The notes: generated by a model not told the origin, from the letters alone. 64,000 nucleotides of DNA from Desulfuromonas acetoxidans DSM 684 (GCF_000167355.1 NZ_AAEW02000015.1:1-64000), one strand, 5' to 3'; positions 15,365 to 24,673 are shown, counted from the stretch's first letter. Program-made: numbers and translations.

Positions 15365-17206
15365 ATGCGGAAGTCAATTTACATTGCGATTTTGTTTGTT
15401 CTCCTCCAAACCTCTTTGACTTTTGCTCAAAATAGCATCGACAGTGCCTCAGGACGTCCTATCAACAGTGAAGAAACACTGAATGTAACAGCATCTCTTC
15501 TGGAGTTAACAAACGAGGAAATAGCGTATCTTGCACAAAAAAAGACGATTAAAGTTTGTGTTGATCCTGGCTGGATGCCCTTTGAGGCGGTCTCTAATAA
15601 TAAACATGTCGGAATGAGCGCAGACTATCTTGATTTGGTCGCACAAAAATTAGGAGTAAACTTTCAACTCGTTCCAACGGAGTCATGGCCGGAATCACTT
15701 GAGAACGTGAAATCTCGGAAATGCGATATTCTGCCACTGGCCATGGCAACGCCTGGAAGAAAAACATACCTGAACTTTACAACGCCCTATATCGTTATTC
15801 CTCTTGTCATTGCCACAACCAAGGAAAAGCCCTTCATCGCAGATCTGCCAGATGTGCTTCATCATCGCATGGGGCTTGTGAAAGGCTATGCTTTTACAGA
15901 ATTTCTGAGGATGGAATATCCTGAAATGGATATTACAGAATTTGATACGATTTACGATGGCCTTACTGCACTTGAGAAAAATGAAATCTACGGATTTATC
16001 GACAACCTGACAACCATTTCATATGAAATTACCCATTACTTTTCATCGTCGATCAAAATTTCCGGACGGATCAATCGAAACTGGGAGCTTGGCATTGCCG
16101 TCAGAAATGACGATCCTGTGCTGTTGCACATCCTTGATAAGGCGGTTAAAAGCATAGGCAGTAATCCGGTCCAGGAAATTCACAGCAAATGGATTGCTGT
16201 CACCTATGAACATCAGTTTGACTATTCAATATTTTGGAAAGTGGTGGCAGCTGTCGGTGTTGTCGGTTTTTTGTTTCTCTCTCGCTATCGCAAGGTCAAC
16301 AGGTTTAACAAAACACTCCAAGACCTCAATATGCGGTTAAAGGAGAGTGAAGAGTCTTTTCGCAGCCTGGTCGATAATGCCCATGAAGGGATTGTTGTCG
16401 TACAAAATAAGCGGTTGGTGTTCGTAAATCCGCGTGCGTGTGAAATGACTGGTTACGATCATGATGCACTGCTGAATATGGAAACCTTTTTACCTCTGAT
16501 CGCCCCTGAAGCACGTGAGACAATGATGGCCAATCATCTGAAACGGCTCGCCGGTAAAGAAGCTCCTGTTCGTTATGAAAGCCAGTTTCTTAAGCGTGAC
16601 GGGACTGTCTACCCGATAGAGCTGACGGGAGTGTTGATCCGTTGGAAGAACAACCCGGCCACCCTGAACATCCTTTCCGATATCAGTGAACGCAAGGCTT
16701 CAGAAGATGCCGTGCGGTTTATGGCTCTTCACGATAATTTGACGCGTCTGCCCAACCGTTACTTGTTGATGGAACGTCTGGAACAGTCTCTTGCTCAAGC
16801 ACGGCGCTCCCGGCAGCCGATGGCCGTACTTTTTATGGATCTGGACGGTTTTAAACAGGTCAATGATACCTATGGGCATGATGTTGGCGATAAACTTCTC
16901 AAGGGTGTTGCGCAGCGGGTGCAGAAGCTGATGCGGGATTCAGATACTCTGGCACGGATGGGCGGTGATGAGTTTGTCATCCTTTTGCCTCAAGTCGATC
17001 ACTTGTCGGGTGTTGAGACCTTGATTAGCCGTATCGATAAGGCACTGCAATTGCCATTTCAGTTCGATTCTTTAGAAGTGAAGAGCCGGGCAAGTGTCGG
17101 GTTTTCCCTTTTCCCGGAGAATGGGGAGACGGCAGAGGAGCTTTTGCGTGTTGCTGATCAGAACATGTATGTCGTTAAACAAAAAGGGCGGAGTAAGTCT
17201 GCATAA
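15365..17206 (+). CDS. periplasmic-binding/PAS/GGDEF diguanylate cyclase
   Basis: 613 aa inner-membrane sensor. Start chosen at MRKSIYIAILF, behind GAGG, because it begins a signal/anchor helix; upstream codons give no signal. Order: signal helix 1-22, a SBP_bac_3-like periplasmic domain (about 55-275: KKTIKVCVDPGWMPFE...), a transmembrane helix (about 285-305), a PAS domain (about 325-440, ending in DISERK), and a GGDEF domain (about 450-612). The active site reads MGGDEF and an RxxD inhibitory site (RDSD) lies just before it, so it probably makes c-di-GMP with product inhibition. The periplasmic domain implies control by a small solute. The gene is flanked by duplicated methyltransferase 3' sequence. 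Confidence 0.92.
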   Translation: MRKSIYIAILFVLLQTSLTFAQNSIDSASGRPINSEETLNVTASLLELTNEEIAYLAQKKTIKVCVDPGWMPFEAVSNNKHVGMSADYLDLVAQKLGVNFQLVPTESWPESLENVKSRKCDILPLAMATPGRKTYLNFTTPYIVIPLVIATTKEKPFIADLPDVLHHRMGLVKGYAFTEFLRMEYPEMDITEFDTIYDGLTALEKNEIYGFIDNLTTISYEITHYFSSSIKISGRINRNWELGIAVRNDDPVLLHILDKAVKSIGSNPVQEIHSKWIAVTYEHQFDYSIFWKVVAAVGVVGFLFLSRYRKVNRFNKTLQDLNMRLKESEESFRSLVDNAHEGIVVVQNKRLVFVNPRACEMTGYDHDALLNMETFLPLIAPEARETMMANHLKRLAGKEAPVRYESQFLKRDGTVYPIELTGVLIRWKNNPATLNILSDISERKASEDAVRFMALHDNLTRLPNRYLLMERLEQSLAQARRSRQPMAVLFMDLDGFKQVNDTYGHDVGDKLLKGVAQRVQKLMRDSDTLARMGGDEFVILLPQVDHLSGVETLISRIDKALQLPFQFDSLEVKSRASVGFSLFPENGETAEELLRVADQNMYVVKQKGRSKSA

Positions 17207-17250
17207 TTCAACACGATTAAGTAGTCGTGCGAAGCATCGTTAAAAATGCC

Positions 17251-17277
17251 AAAAGGGGGGCAAGTCTACTTGGCTTA
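17251..17277 (+). repeat. short REP-like motif, copy 4
   Basis: AAAAGGGGGGCAAGTCTACT then TGGCTTA, downstream of the intact methyltransferase gene, parallel to the copy at 14902-14929. Confidence 0.45.
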
Positions 17278-17294
17278 CCTCTGTGAGCAAAGGA

Positions 17295-18089
17295 TCAGCC
17301 TTTGCGCCCAACGACAATAATATGATGATTAACGAAGCTCGTTTCTATTCCACCGAAATGATCAGCATCCGGAAACGGTTTTTGCCAAGCCTTAACGGCA
17401 TTGGGAGCGTTTTTCATCATGGCAACCAACTCATCAAGCGTTTCCTCCGTGCAGTTCATCCGTTTGGCCCAGTCGATAAAATTGTGGCGTTTGGTCAGTT
17501 GACGAGTTTGCTGGACCTGTAGGCCGCCAAGTTCAAACATCTGTCGCCACTGCTGCTCGGAATAGGCGCGAAAGTGGGATGGATCGCGCAGGCGTTCAAA
17601 CTGATCCACATAGAGTGCGTGATTTTCTTCTGCTGGTAACACATGATCCTGCACTGCCAGCAACCCACCTTGTTTTAACACCCGAACACTCTCCGCAATA
17701 AACTTCTGACAAGCGGGAAAATGATGTGCCGCGATCCGGCAGGTGACGAGATCGAAGCTGCCATCCTCAAAGGGCAGGTTTTCGGCATCCGCCAGTTGGA
17801 AGGTGACATTGGTCTGGCCTTTTTCGTCGCAGACAAATTTCTTCGCCGTTTCCACCATGTTGGGTGTCAGATCGACGGCAATCACCTGTTGAACATACGG
17901 AGCCAGTATTAAGGCGGTATGGCCGCCGCCGGTGGCCACATCCAGAACCTTCCAGTCTTTTTGCGGCTGGACCATATTGAGAAGATAGTCGAGGTCAACG
18001 CCTTTGGCGTGAGTTTGACTGCGCACGTAAGCATCGCCGACCTGGCTGTACTGATCTCGACTCATTTCTTTGGATGTTTTATCCGTCAT
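17295..18089 (-). CDS. class I SAM-dependent methyltransferase
   Basis: 264 aa, cytosolic. Motif I is VLDVATGGGHTAL, the acidic loop is IAVDLTPNMV, followed by ADAENLPFEDGSFDLV and RVLKQGGLLAVQDH. This is a Methyltransf_11 protein of the UbiE/MenG-like class; substrate unknown. It lies 14 bases after the thioesterase stop, so the two genes are probably one operon transcribed on the minus strand. A truncated duplicate of its 3' third lies at 14895-15113. Confidence 0.88.
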   Translation of the reverse strand: MTDKTSKEMSRDQYSQVGDAYVRSQTHAKGVDLDYLLNMVQPQKDWKVLDVATGGGHTALILAPYVQQVIAVDLTPNMVETAKKFVCDEKGQTNVTFQLADAENLPFEDGSFDLVTCRIAAHHFPACQKFIAESVRVLKQGGLLAVQDHVLPAEENHALYVDQFERLRDPSHFRAYSEQQWRQMFELGGLQVQQTRQLTKRHNFIDWAKRMNCTEETLDELVAMMKNAPNAVKAWQKPFPDADHFGGIETSFVNHHIIVVGRKG

Positions 18090-18103
18090 AACTGTTCACC
18101 GTT

Positions 18104-18601
18104 TTATTTTGATTCTGGTTCTATGGCGTCCATTTTTGCGGCCATATGTTCCGGCATCTGAACCGCGATCACTTTGCCTTGCACACAAACCTCTCCATCA
18201 GCACTGACCGTCACATTGACCACCACTTTGCGGCCTTTAAGTTCGCTGATTTTTCCCCTGATCTCAAGGGGGCCACCCAGCGGTGTGGGACGCAAGTAAT
18301 CGACCTGTAACGAAGCGGTGACAAAGCGCAGCGGTGGGGCGGTGTCCATAGCGCGGCCCTCATTGCGGTAGGCGGCTGCTGAAGCCGTTCCCGTGCCGTG
18401 GCAGTCGATGAGCGATGCAAGCAGGCCGCCATACACGTAACCGGGAACCGCGATGTGGTAAGGCTTGGGTTGAAATAGGGCAACGGTTTCGTCTCCATCC
18501 CACGAACTTTTGAGTTGCAGACCGTGTTCATTGTGACGTCCACAGCCATAGCAGTAGCTGAGTTCATCGGGATAGTGATCCTGAAAGTTGTCGTTTTGCA
18601 T
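18104..18601 (-). CDS. PaaI-like hotdog-fold thioesterase
   Basis: 165 aa. An N-terminal CYGCGRHNEHGLQLK segment resembles that of PaaI/4HBT family members, followed by the hotdog signature PGYVYGGLLASLIDCHGTG (helix with catalytic-type Asp) and the strand SLQVDYLRPTPLGGPL. Predicted acyl-CoA thioesterase in the cytosol. Start fixed by AGGAGGG. First gene of a two-gene operon with the methyltransferase. The natural acyl substrate is unknown. Confidence 0.85.
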   Translation of the reverse strand: MQNDNFQDHYPDELSYCYGCGRHNEHGLQLKSSWDGDETVALFQPKPYHIAVPGYVYGGLLASLIDCHGTGTASAAAYRNEGRAMDTAPPLRFVTASLQVDYLRPTPLGGPLEIRGKISELKGRKVVVNVTVSADGEVCVQGKVIAVQMPEHMAAKMDAIEPESK

Positions 18602-18905
18602 GAGATGATCCCTCCTGTTGGTTCACTAGATAAAAGCATAATTTTAGCATCGAACATGGTAAAACCCGCATTGTTTTTCTTTGTTGCGTCTGAGAGTGGT
18701 CTGTTCTGCCAACGCGGACCTTTCTTATCCGATGAATGAAGTTATTGAATGATTCACTTTTGAAGTGTTGCCTCCCATTTTAGAGTTGTGATAAAACATT
18801 AAAAAAAGTATAGACAAATTAATGTTTATGGCTTGCCGAGAGCGTCAGCAATTTCTCGTCTCAATCTTGTGGTGTTGCATCCTGAATTGAACGAATTGAG
18901 CATAT

Positions 18906-19538
18906 ATGCGAACTGAAAATTTTGAAAGGCATCAACGTGTCATTATCGGGCCGGGCGAGCAGTATGTCTCGAATGTTCCTGTGACGATTACGACACTTCT
19001 TGGCTCCTGTGTTGCGGTGTGCCTTTATGATCCTGTCAATCACGTGATGGGGATGAATCATTTTTTGTTGAGTTCCAATCAGGCTGTTAATCATGGGCCG
19101 ATCTTCCTGACGGAAGCAGGGCGCTATGGAATCCATGCTATGGAACTGTTGATCAATGAGATGTTGAAGCTTGGTGCGCGTCGCACCTGCCTTAAAGCGA
19201 AAGCATTTGGCGGCGGAAATGTGTTAAAGGATCTTCGTTCCATTCAAAACAACATGTCTGTTGGGGATGCCAATGTGGAGTTTGTCCGTGAATTTCTCGA
19301 ATGCGAACAGATTCCACTTGTGGCGGAAAGTCTTGGTGGTGAAGATGGACGGGTGATTCACTTTTCTTTTGGCAGTTTTAAGGTCTATGCGCGTAAGATC
19401 AAAAACGTGAATCAGGAAAGACTGATTGCCCAACGAGATCGTGACTGTTGGCTTCACGCCATCCGCGAACAGGAAGACTATTTATCCAAGCCTGATCGTA
19501 TTGAATTGTGGAATACGCAACGGCACCTTTCCAGATAG
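18906..19538 (+). CDS. cheD: chemoreceptor glutamine deamidase CheD
   Basis: 210 aa. The CheD core is clear: TLLGSCVAVCLYDP holds the catalytic Cys, MGMNHFLL the catalytic His, and KAKAFGGGN the following conserved stretch. CheD deamidates specific glutamines of methyl-accepting chemotaxis proteins and in some bacteria interacts with CheC. Here it is an orphan, without other che genes beside it; an MCP is encoded at 26273-27949. An AT-rich 300-base leader precedes it. The C-terminal 45 residues (IAQRDRDCWLHAI...) are a non-core extension. Confidence 0.93.
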   Translation: MRTENFERHQRVIIGPGEQYVSNVPVTITTLLGSCVAVCLYDPVNHVMGMNHFLLSSNQAVNHGPIFLTEAGRYGIHAMELLINEMLKLGARRTCLKAKAFGGGNVLKDLRSIQNNMSVGDANVEFVREFLECEQIPLVAESLGGEDGRVIHFSFGSFKVYARKIKNVNQERLIAQRDRDCWLHAIREQEDYLSKPDRIELWNTQRHLSR

Positions 19539-19804
19539 AACGCCTTGTCAATTATCTTGCAGAGATAATTCCTCACTGTTCCGCCCCTTCTTGGCGTCCG
19601 CCCCACAGTGATATCACATTCTTAATCTTCCACTTTTCTGCGGTTGCACCACAGATAGAGCTTGCTGCTGTGTTGTTTTATCGCGGTGGGCATTTTGCCG
19701 CTGTTACTGGGGCAAATCAGTGCGTCTATATTTTCTCTGGATAAGACTTTGCTCTCGTGGAGTAACACGAAAATAAAACCCCATGCAATTTTGACCACAT
19801 GCAG

Positions 19805-19925
19805 CATTGTTTTTACCTATATTAGCTATTGGCACGTTTAATGATAGCTTTTAGTGCGAATGTTAATGAACAATGGTGTTTTGTGGGATATCCCCCGTGT
19901 TTATAGGTATGGGGGCATTTTTTTG
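19805..19925 (+). promoter_or_regulatory. candidate structured leader/attenuator of the cytochrome gene
   Basis: CATTGTT (19805-19811) can pair with AACAATG (19869-19875), enclosing an AGCTAT/ATAGCT hairpin (19824-19829 with 19844-19849). A CCCCC/GGGGG hairpin (19892-19896 with 19911-19915) then ends in a run of seven Ts directly before the GGGGGGAG Shine-Dalgarno. This is the order aptamer-like fold, terminator-like hairpin, start. It matches no riboswitch class I know. 19539-19804 holds nothing recognisable. Confidence 0.4.
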
Positions 19926-19938
19926 TGAGGGGGGAGCG

Positions 19939-21024
19939 ATGTTTTTAACATCGAGACGTGTGATTATTGTCGTGTTTGTCAGTGTCGTGGTGCTTTTGGT
20001 GCTGGCCCCAGATGTTCAGGCGGCGGTGACCGGCGCATGTTCTAACTGTCATACCATGCACAACAGTCAGGATGGTTCAGTTCTTGATGCAACCGTTAAC
20101 GATACGTTGCTGGTGTCGAGCTGTATTGGCTGTCACTCTTCTTCGGGGAGTGAGACGATTGTCAACTTTGGGCCAACGCGTATTCCGATTGTTTTCAATA
20201 CCACGGGTTATCCGACTAAGCCTCTGGCCGGGGGGAATTTTTATGATGTGGCAGCAGCTGGTGGCAACATCGACAGCCATGGCCATAATGTCTATGGCAT
20301 CAGTAACCAGGATAGCGACTTGGATCATGCGCCGCTTGATCTTTGGGGTGGCGGGTGCACCAATTCGTGTCATGCGTCTCTGGCCATGCCCAAAAGCAGT
20401 ATGACGGATACCCAGATTGATGGCTGTAAGATCTGTCATCAAAAATATAAACACCACGGCACTGATATTGCCGAGGGCAGCATGGAAACCGAGGAGAGTG
20501 GTTGGTATCGTTTTCTTGGTGGTCATGATGCGCGCTATGGCGGGGGGATTGTGATGCTCACCTCGTATGTTGCTGGAATTGAAGATGCTGATTGGGAGCA
20601 GGACCCTACTTTGGGGCACAACAGATATCAGGGGGCGGTGACAAACCACAACGACAATGTTCTGTTGCAAACCACCCATAGTATCAGCGCTTTTTGCACC
20701 GGGTGCCATGCCCAGGCTCATATGAATACGGAAGATGCCGCATCAGGGGTGTGGTTACGGCATCCGACCATGATCCGTTTGCCGACGACTGGTGAATTCG
20801 CCGACTACAATCCTGAGACCGACTACGATGCGAGTGTGCCGGTCGGCTGGCTTGATCCCACCACGCCAACCCGTAGTGATGCTGTGGTAACCTGTTTGTC
20901 TTGCCATCTTGTTCATGGTAGCCAGTATCCCGATATGTTGCGCTGGGATTACAGCGCCATGACTGCCGGTGGCGGTGATAATGAGACAGGCTGCTTTAAG
21001 TGTCATTCCAGTAAGGATAGTTAA
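19939..21024 (+). CDS. seven-heme c-type cytochrome
   Basis: 361 aa from the ATG behind GAGGGGGGAG. A signal peptide spans about 1-28 (...APDVQA/A), so export to the periplasm is expected. Heme motifs in order: CSNCH, CIGCH, CTNSCH (a CX3CH variant), CKICH, CTGCH, CLSCH and CFKCH; the last is 6 residues from the end. Additional His residues (HTMH, HSS, HGHN, HNRY, HNDN, HSIS, HLVHG) can be distal ligands. It resembles the doubled-CXXCH/cytochrome c3-like multiheme proteins used in dissimilatory metal or extracellular electron transfer. Partner unknown; monocistronic. Confidence 0.88.
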   Translation: MFLTSRRVIIVVFVSVVVLLVLAPDVQAAVTGACSNCHTMHNSQDGSVLDATVNDTLLVSSCIGCHSSSGSETIVNFGPTRIPIVFNTTGYPTKPLAGGNFYDVAAAGGNIDSHGHNVYGISNQDSDLDHAPLDLWGGGCTNSCHASLAMPKSSMTDTQIDGCKICHQKYKHHGTDIAEGSMETEESGWYRFLGGHDARYGGGIVMLTSYVAGIEDADWEQDPTLGHNRYQGAVTNHNDNVLLQTTHSISAFCTGCHAQAHMNTEDAASGVWLRHPTMIRLPTTGEFADYNPETDYDASVPVGWLDPTTPTRSDAVVTCLSCHLVHGSQYPDMLRWDYSAMTAGGGDNETGCFKCHSSKDS

Positions 21025-21103
21025 AAACACTCTTTGGCCTGAGGGACGTGGAGAAGAATTGAAAGCGATGGTCACGCCTTGTTGAAACAACTTTTCCGCT
21101 CTA

Positions 21104-21274
21104 TTTTGATTTTTTCGAAGCCTTGGACACTGTTGTCAGGCAGTCAACCAGATCAAAATATTTTTCGTCATCATAGGCCATCAGAAGATAATCGATGTCT
21201 GCGGCGGAGACACCGTGTACGTTTTTGAAATGTGGCTTGTTTTTTGATTGAATACGGGATTGGTTTTCCTTTGT
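21104..21274 (-). pseudogene. possible remnant of a small gene
   Basis: The minus strand encodes an unbroken 57-codon stretch ending at TAG 21101-21103 with protein-like composition (KPHFKNVHGVSAADIDYLL, then MAYDDEKYFDLVDCL). It is bounded upstream by a stop and has no start codon before the conserved-looking part. No family recognised. It may be the 3' end of a decayed gene. The rest of 21025-21458 appears empty. Confidence 0.3.
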
Positions 21275-21458
21275 CTATTGCCTGAGCCAAGTTATCCATT
21301 TTTGCCGTGAGCTTTATTGTCATTATATGGTAATAATTCTAATATTTGGAGTGCGTTATTGGCCTTCCAATGACGATGTTGACGGCACAGGGGCTTGTTG
21401 TGCTTCTACCGCGATCATTATCGTCACAATCTATCCGGATCACACAGGCAGACTTTTT

Positions 21459-23147
21459 ATGAACTCTCTTGCACGAAGCTTACGGCTTCTCTTGTTTGTC
21501 GCATTAATTTTTCTCTGCAACGGTTGCTCGACGCTCCAAACTAAAAGCAGCCATCCCAGCCATGTCGGCCAGCCCTATTCAGGTGTTAAGAAAGCCGCAA
21601 AAAGTTTTGAGGACGGCCCTCCGTCAAAGCATGTCAACCATGACCCGAGTGGCCCCATCGGTGTGGGCGCCTTTTTTATCCCGGTGCAAGAATGCGTCTC
21701 AGGCGCCTTTTTTTATCTCTACACGACCATTGACTTGGTTTGCTCCCTGGCAGGCGATACGCTTACTCTCCCGGTCGATCTGATGTATCTCAACGATTTT
21801 GAAATCAACAAGGCGGTCAGCACCCAAGATATTCAAATGCTGCTTCAGCAGTATCAGATGCATAAGATCAGCGAACCGCCCCTTATTGGCGCCATTATGG
21901 CGGGAGATCATCAGAAAATTGCCACCCTGTTGCAGACTGAACCCGCGTGTGTCAATGACACGGGACCGCTTGGATTCAGCCCGCTCTTTTATGCGACTGC
22001 CATTGGCGATCAACCTGGCATTGATCTTCTTGTTCACGCGGGTGCCGGGCTAACCCCAGCCTATGCTGGTGTTGTGATCGCCTATGTAAGTGACGAAACG
22101 ACGTTGCTTTACCTAATGGATCAGATGGATGTCGATCTTTCTTCAGTGGCTCCTGACGGCCCATTTCACGGTTCCAATCTGCTCACTGCGGCTTTACGTA
22201 ACGGGCATCGGAAGCTGGCGCTGAAGGTTTTTGACGATGGCGGCAGTGATCTCAACTATCGGGATAGCGACGGCATGACGTCGCTGCTTTGGGCCATCCG
22301 CGCCGCAGATCTGGATCTGGCCGTGCAACTGTTGGAGCACGGTGCCACGCTGCAGGATACGGATAGACTGATGGAAGCCGCACTCGAACAGGAGGATCGC
22401 CGTTTTTTTGACCTTTTGCTCGACGAGGGCGCGTCCTTGCCCGTCAATGCGCTTTTGCTGGCGGTGGAGAATGACGATGTCACCTTGATGCAACGGCTTA
22501 TTGAGATGGGCGCTGACCTCAATGCCCGCGATTATGCCGGTAATTGTGCACTTCACCTTGCTGCGTCGGCCAATAAGCCAGCGATGATCCAACGTTTGGT
22601 CGATGCTGGCCTGAGCATCAATTCGCGCAACGAGCGTGGTGCCACGCCGCTATGGACGGCTGTGCACGGCCACAACCCGGAAGCCGTGCAGCTGCTTCTG
22701 CAGCTCGGTGCCGACCCGAAAATCCCCATGAAAAGTGCTTCACGCGGTGATATCCGGCCCATGAAGGAAGCTCTGCGCCCGTTGTTCTCGGCGTATCAGA
22801 GCCCTGAGAATAGTGAAAGGCGGCGCAAAATCATTCAAATGCTGATTCCAAAAGCCGCCACGTACGATGACTTAACTTATGCCGTGCGCATAGGTGATCG
22901 TGCCGCTGTAACGTCATTAATCGATAGTGGAATCGACCCCAATGCCGGGGTTGCCATTTACTATGCTGAAGATGATGGTGTGCTTGACCTCCTGGTTGGC
23001 CATGGTGGTGATGCCAATGACCGCAAGCGTTTTTCCGCCTGCGTTGAACGGTGGCGAACCCAGTTCGCTAATACTTATTATTCGGGCACACCTGAAGAGA
23101 ATTGCGAATACCATTGTCAACAAAGAACGGAAGGGTTTTGTCCCTAG
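21459..23147 (+). CDS. ankyrin-repeat lipoprotein
   Basis: 562 aa, start chosen at MNSLARSLRLLLF, which begins a lipoprotein signal ending near CNGC; an upstream in-frame ATG (21327) would spoil it. Residues about 55-110 contain a hydrophobic segment (GAFFYLYTTIDLV). From about 140 onward ankyrin-type repeats are recognisable, e.g. TGPLGFSPLFYATAIGD, DSDGMTSLLWAIRAAD, DYAGNCALHLAASAN and NERGATPLWTAVHGHN, each followed by helix pairs. It ends in a Cys-rich tail (CEYHCQQRTEGFC). Probably a protein-protein interaction module at the envelope; partner unknown. Confidence 0.8.
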   Translation: MNSLARSLRLLLFVALIFLCNGCSTLQTKSSHPSHVGQPYSGVKKAAKSFEDGPPSKHVNHDPSGPIGVGAFFIPVQECVSGAFFYLYTTIDLVCSLAGDTLTLPVDLMYLNDFEINKAVSTQDIQMLLQQYQMHKISEPPLIGAIMAGDHQKIATLLQTEPACVNDTGPLGFSPLFYATAIGDQPGIDLLVHAGAGLTPAYAGVVIAYVSDETTLLYLMDQMDVDLSSVAPDGPFHGSNLLTAALRNGHRKLALKVFDDGGSDLNYRDSDGMTSLLWAIRAADLDLAVQLLEHGATLQDTDRLMEAALEQEDRRFFDLLLDEGASLPVNALLLAVENDDVTLMQRLIEMGADLNARDYAGNCALHLAASANKPAMIQRLVDAGLSINSRNERGATPLWTAVHGHNPEAVQLLLQLGADPKIPMKSASRGDIRPMKEALRPLFSAYQSPENSERRRKIIQMLIPKAATYDDLTYAVRIGDRAAVTSLIDSGIDPNAGVAIYYAEDDGVLDLLVGHGGDANDRKRFSACVERWRTQFANTYYSGTPEENCEYHCQQRTEGFCP

Positions 23148-23175
23148 GGGGCATTCGTTGTTTTCTGCCCGCGCC

Positions 23176-23219
23176 AAACCGTTGGCCGCACTTGGTTAAA
23201 GGTGTGGCCAACGGTTTTT
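23176..23219. terminator. Rho-independent terminator between convergent genes
   Basis: AAACCGTTGGCC (23176-23187) pairs with GGCCAACGGTTT (23206-23217) and is followed by Ts. It sits between the ankyrin gene and the convergent alcohol dehydrogenase gene. Confidence 0.85.
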
Positions 23220-23240
23220 CAGCACAAGTCTGCAGCTGGT

Positions 23241-24392
23241 TTAAAAGGTGACCACCTCGCCGTTAAAGCAGCACTCAAAGATCTGTTTCATCTCTTCTTC
23301 ACTCGGCTGACGCGGGTTGGTGCCGGTGCACGGGTCGGCCAGAGCGTTGGTGACCATGGCGTCAAGCTTTTCCTGCCATGCTTCAGGCGTCATGCCATAC
23401 GCTTTGAAGCTGTCTTCGATACCCACGGTCCGGCGCAGTTTTTCCACTTCGGTGGCAAACTCTTCAGCTGTTTCTTTGCCCAGCTCCTTGGCCATCAATT
23501 CATATTTATCAGTGGCGCGGCTGTTGAAGCGGATGACATTCGGCATCAGGATGGCGTTGGCGCGTCCGTGGGGAACGCCAAACATGCCGCCAATCTGATG
23601 AGAGATTGAGTGGATGATACCGAGGATGGCATTGGAAAAGGCCATTCCCGCCATGCAGGAGGCATCGTGCATGGCCTGACGTGCTGCCATGTCTTCGCCA
23701 TTGGCGCAGGCTTGGGGCAGGGTGTCAAAAATCGTCCGGATGGAACGCAGCGCCATGGTGTCGCTATAGGTGCTTGCCAGGGCCGCAACCACAGCTTCTA
23801 CATCGTGAGACAGGGCGTCCATGCCGGTGTTGGCCGTGATATCGGCAGGCATGCTTTTCGCCAACTCACCATCGACAATGGCGATGTCGGGGCAAATTTC
23901 ATACGACACCAGCGGATGTTTGATCCCTTTTGCCGTGTCGGTGATAACGGCAACGCAGGTGGCTTCGGTTCCGGTGCCGCTGGTTGAAGGGATGGCAACG
24001 AAGCGCGCCTTGTTTCGCAGCGGTTTGATGGTGAACGGTGCCGTGATCTCCCCGAATGTCGCGTCGGGATACTCATAAAACACCCACATGGCTTTGGCCG
24101 CATCAATGGCCGAGCAGCCGCCCAGCCCGACAATCAGGTCGGGGTTCTCACGGTTGCACAGTTCCACACCTCTCATGACCGTCTCAACCGACGGGTCTGC
24201 TTCCACCCCTTCAAAAACCACCGAAGAAATACCGGCTTCTTGCAAGAGGTTGATGGTTTTATCGAGAAAACCAAGTCGTTTCATCGAACCACCACCGATA
24301 ACGATAAGGGCTTTTTTGCCGGTTACTTGTTTCAGGTTTTCCAGAGAACCGGGGCCATGATAGATCTTTTGCGGAATGGTGAATGAAGCCAT
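23241..24392 (-). CDS. iron-containing (group III) alcohol dehydrogenase
   Basis: 383 aa from the Met preceded by AAGGAG. The Fe-ADH fold is shown by the nucleotide-binding GLGGCSAIDAAK (GGGS-type) loop, PSTSGTGTEAT, the metal-binding TGMDALSHDVEA segment, and HSISHQIGGMFGVPHGRANAILMP carrying further metal His residues. It should interconvert aldehydes or ketones and alcohols with NAD(P)H in the cytosol; specificity is not evident. Divergent from an AraC regulator at 24972, the same arrangement as YqhC controlling yqhD in enterobacteria, so aldehyde-responsive control is a reasonable inference. Repeat module A lies between the two. Confidence 0.93.
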   Translation of the reverse strand: MASFTIPQKIYHGPGSLENLKQVTGKKALIVIGGGSMKRLGFLDKTINLLQEAGISSVVFEGVEADPSVETVMRGVELCNRENPDLIVGLGGCSAIDAAKAMWVFYEYPDATFGEITAPFTIKPLRNKARFVAIPSTSGTGTEATCVAVITDTAKGIKHPLVSYEICPDIAIVDGELAKSMPADITANTGMDALSHDVEAVVAALASTYSDTMALRSIRTIFDTLPQACANGEDMAARQAMHDASCMAGMAFSNAILGIIHSISHQIGGMFGVPHGRANAILMPNVIRFNSRATDKYELMAKELGKETAEEFATEVEKLRRTVGIEDSFKAYGMTPEAWQEKLDAMVTNALADPCTGTNPRQPSEEEMKQIFECCFNGEVVTF

Positions 24393-24673
24393 TGTTTTCT
24401 CCTTGATGTTGTCAGGGTGTTGTTTTCCCTGCTTGGTTGAAAAGGGGGATGGCAATGCGCTGTTGCCGTTAAAAGTGAGGGAACTGTACGTCCATTGACC
24501 GGAGAATGAAATGTCTGTTTCTGCTTAAAGTGTGCCCAATTCTGTCAAAGTTTGATTTTAAATGCAGTTTACGAGTGATTTTTATGACCAAAACTACTAT
24601 GGTGATGGCCTGTAATTGATTTGGTGTCAGTTGTGGGGCATGAGTTCCAATCGTGTTTCATGAGTACGCGTGG

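Noticed and set aside
21104-21274. Complete small gene on the minus strand
   Set aside because: Reading frame has no start codon before a stop; listed only as a possible remnant.
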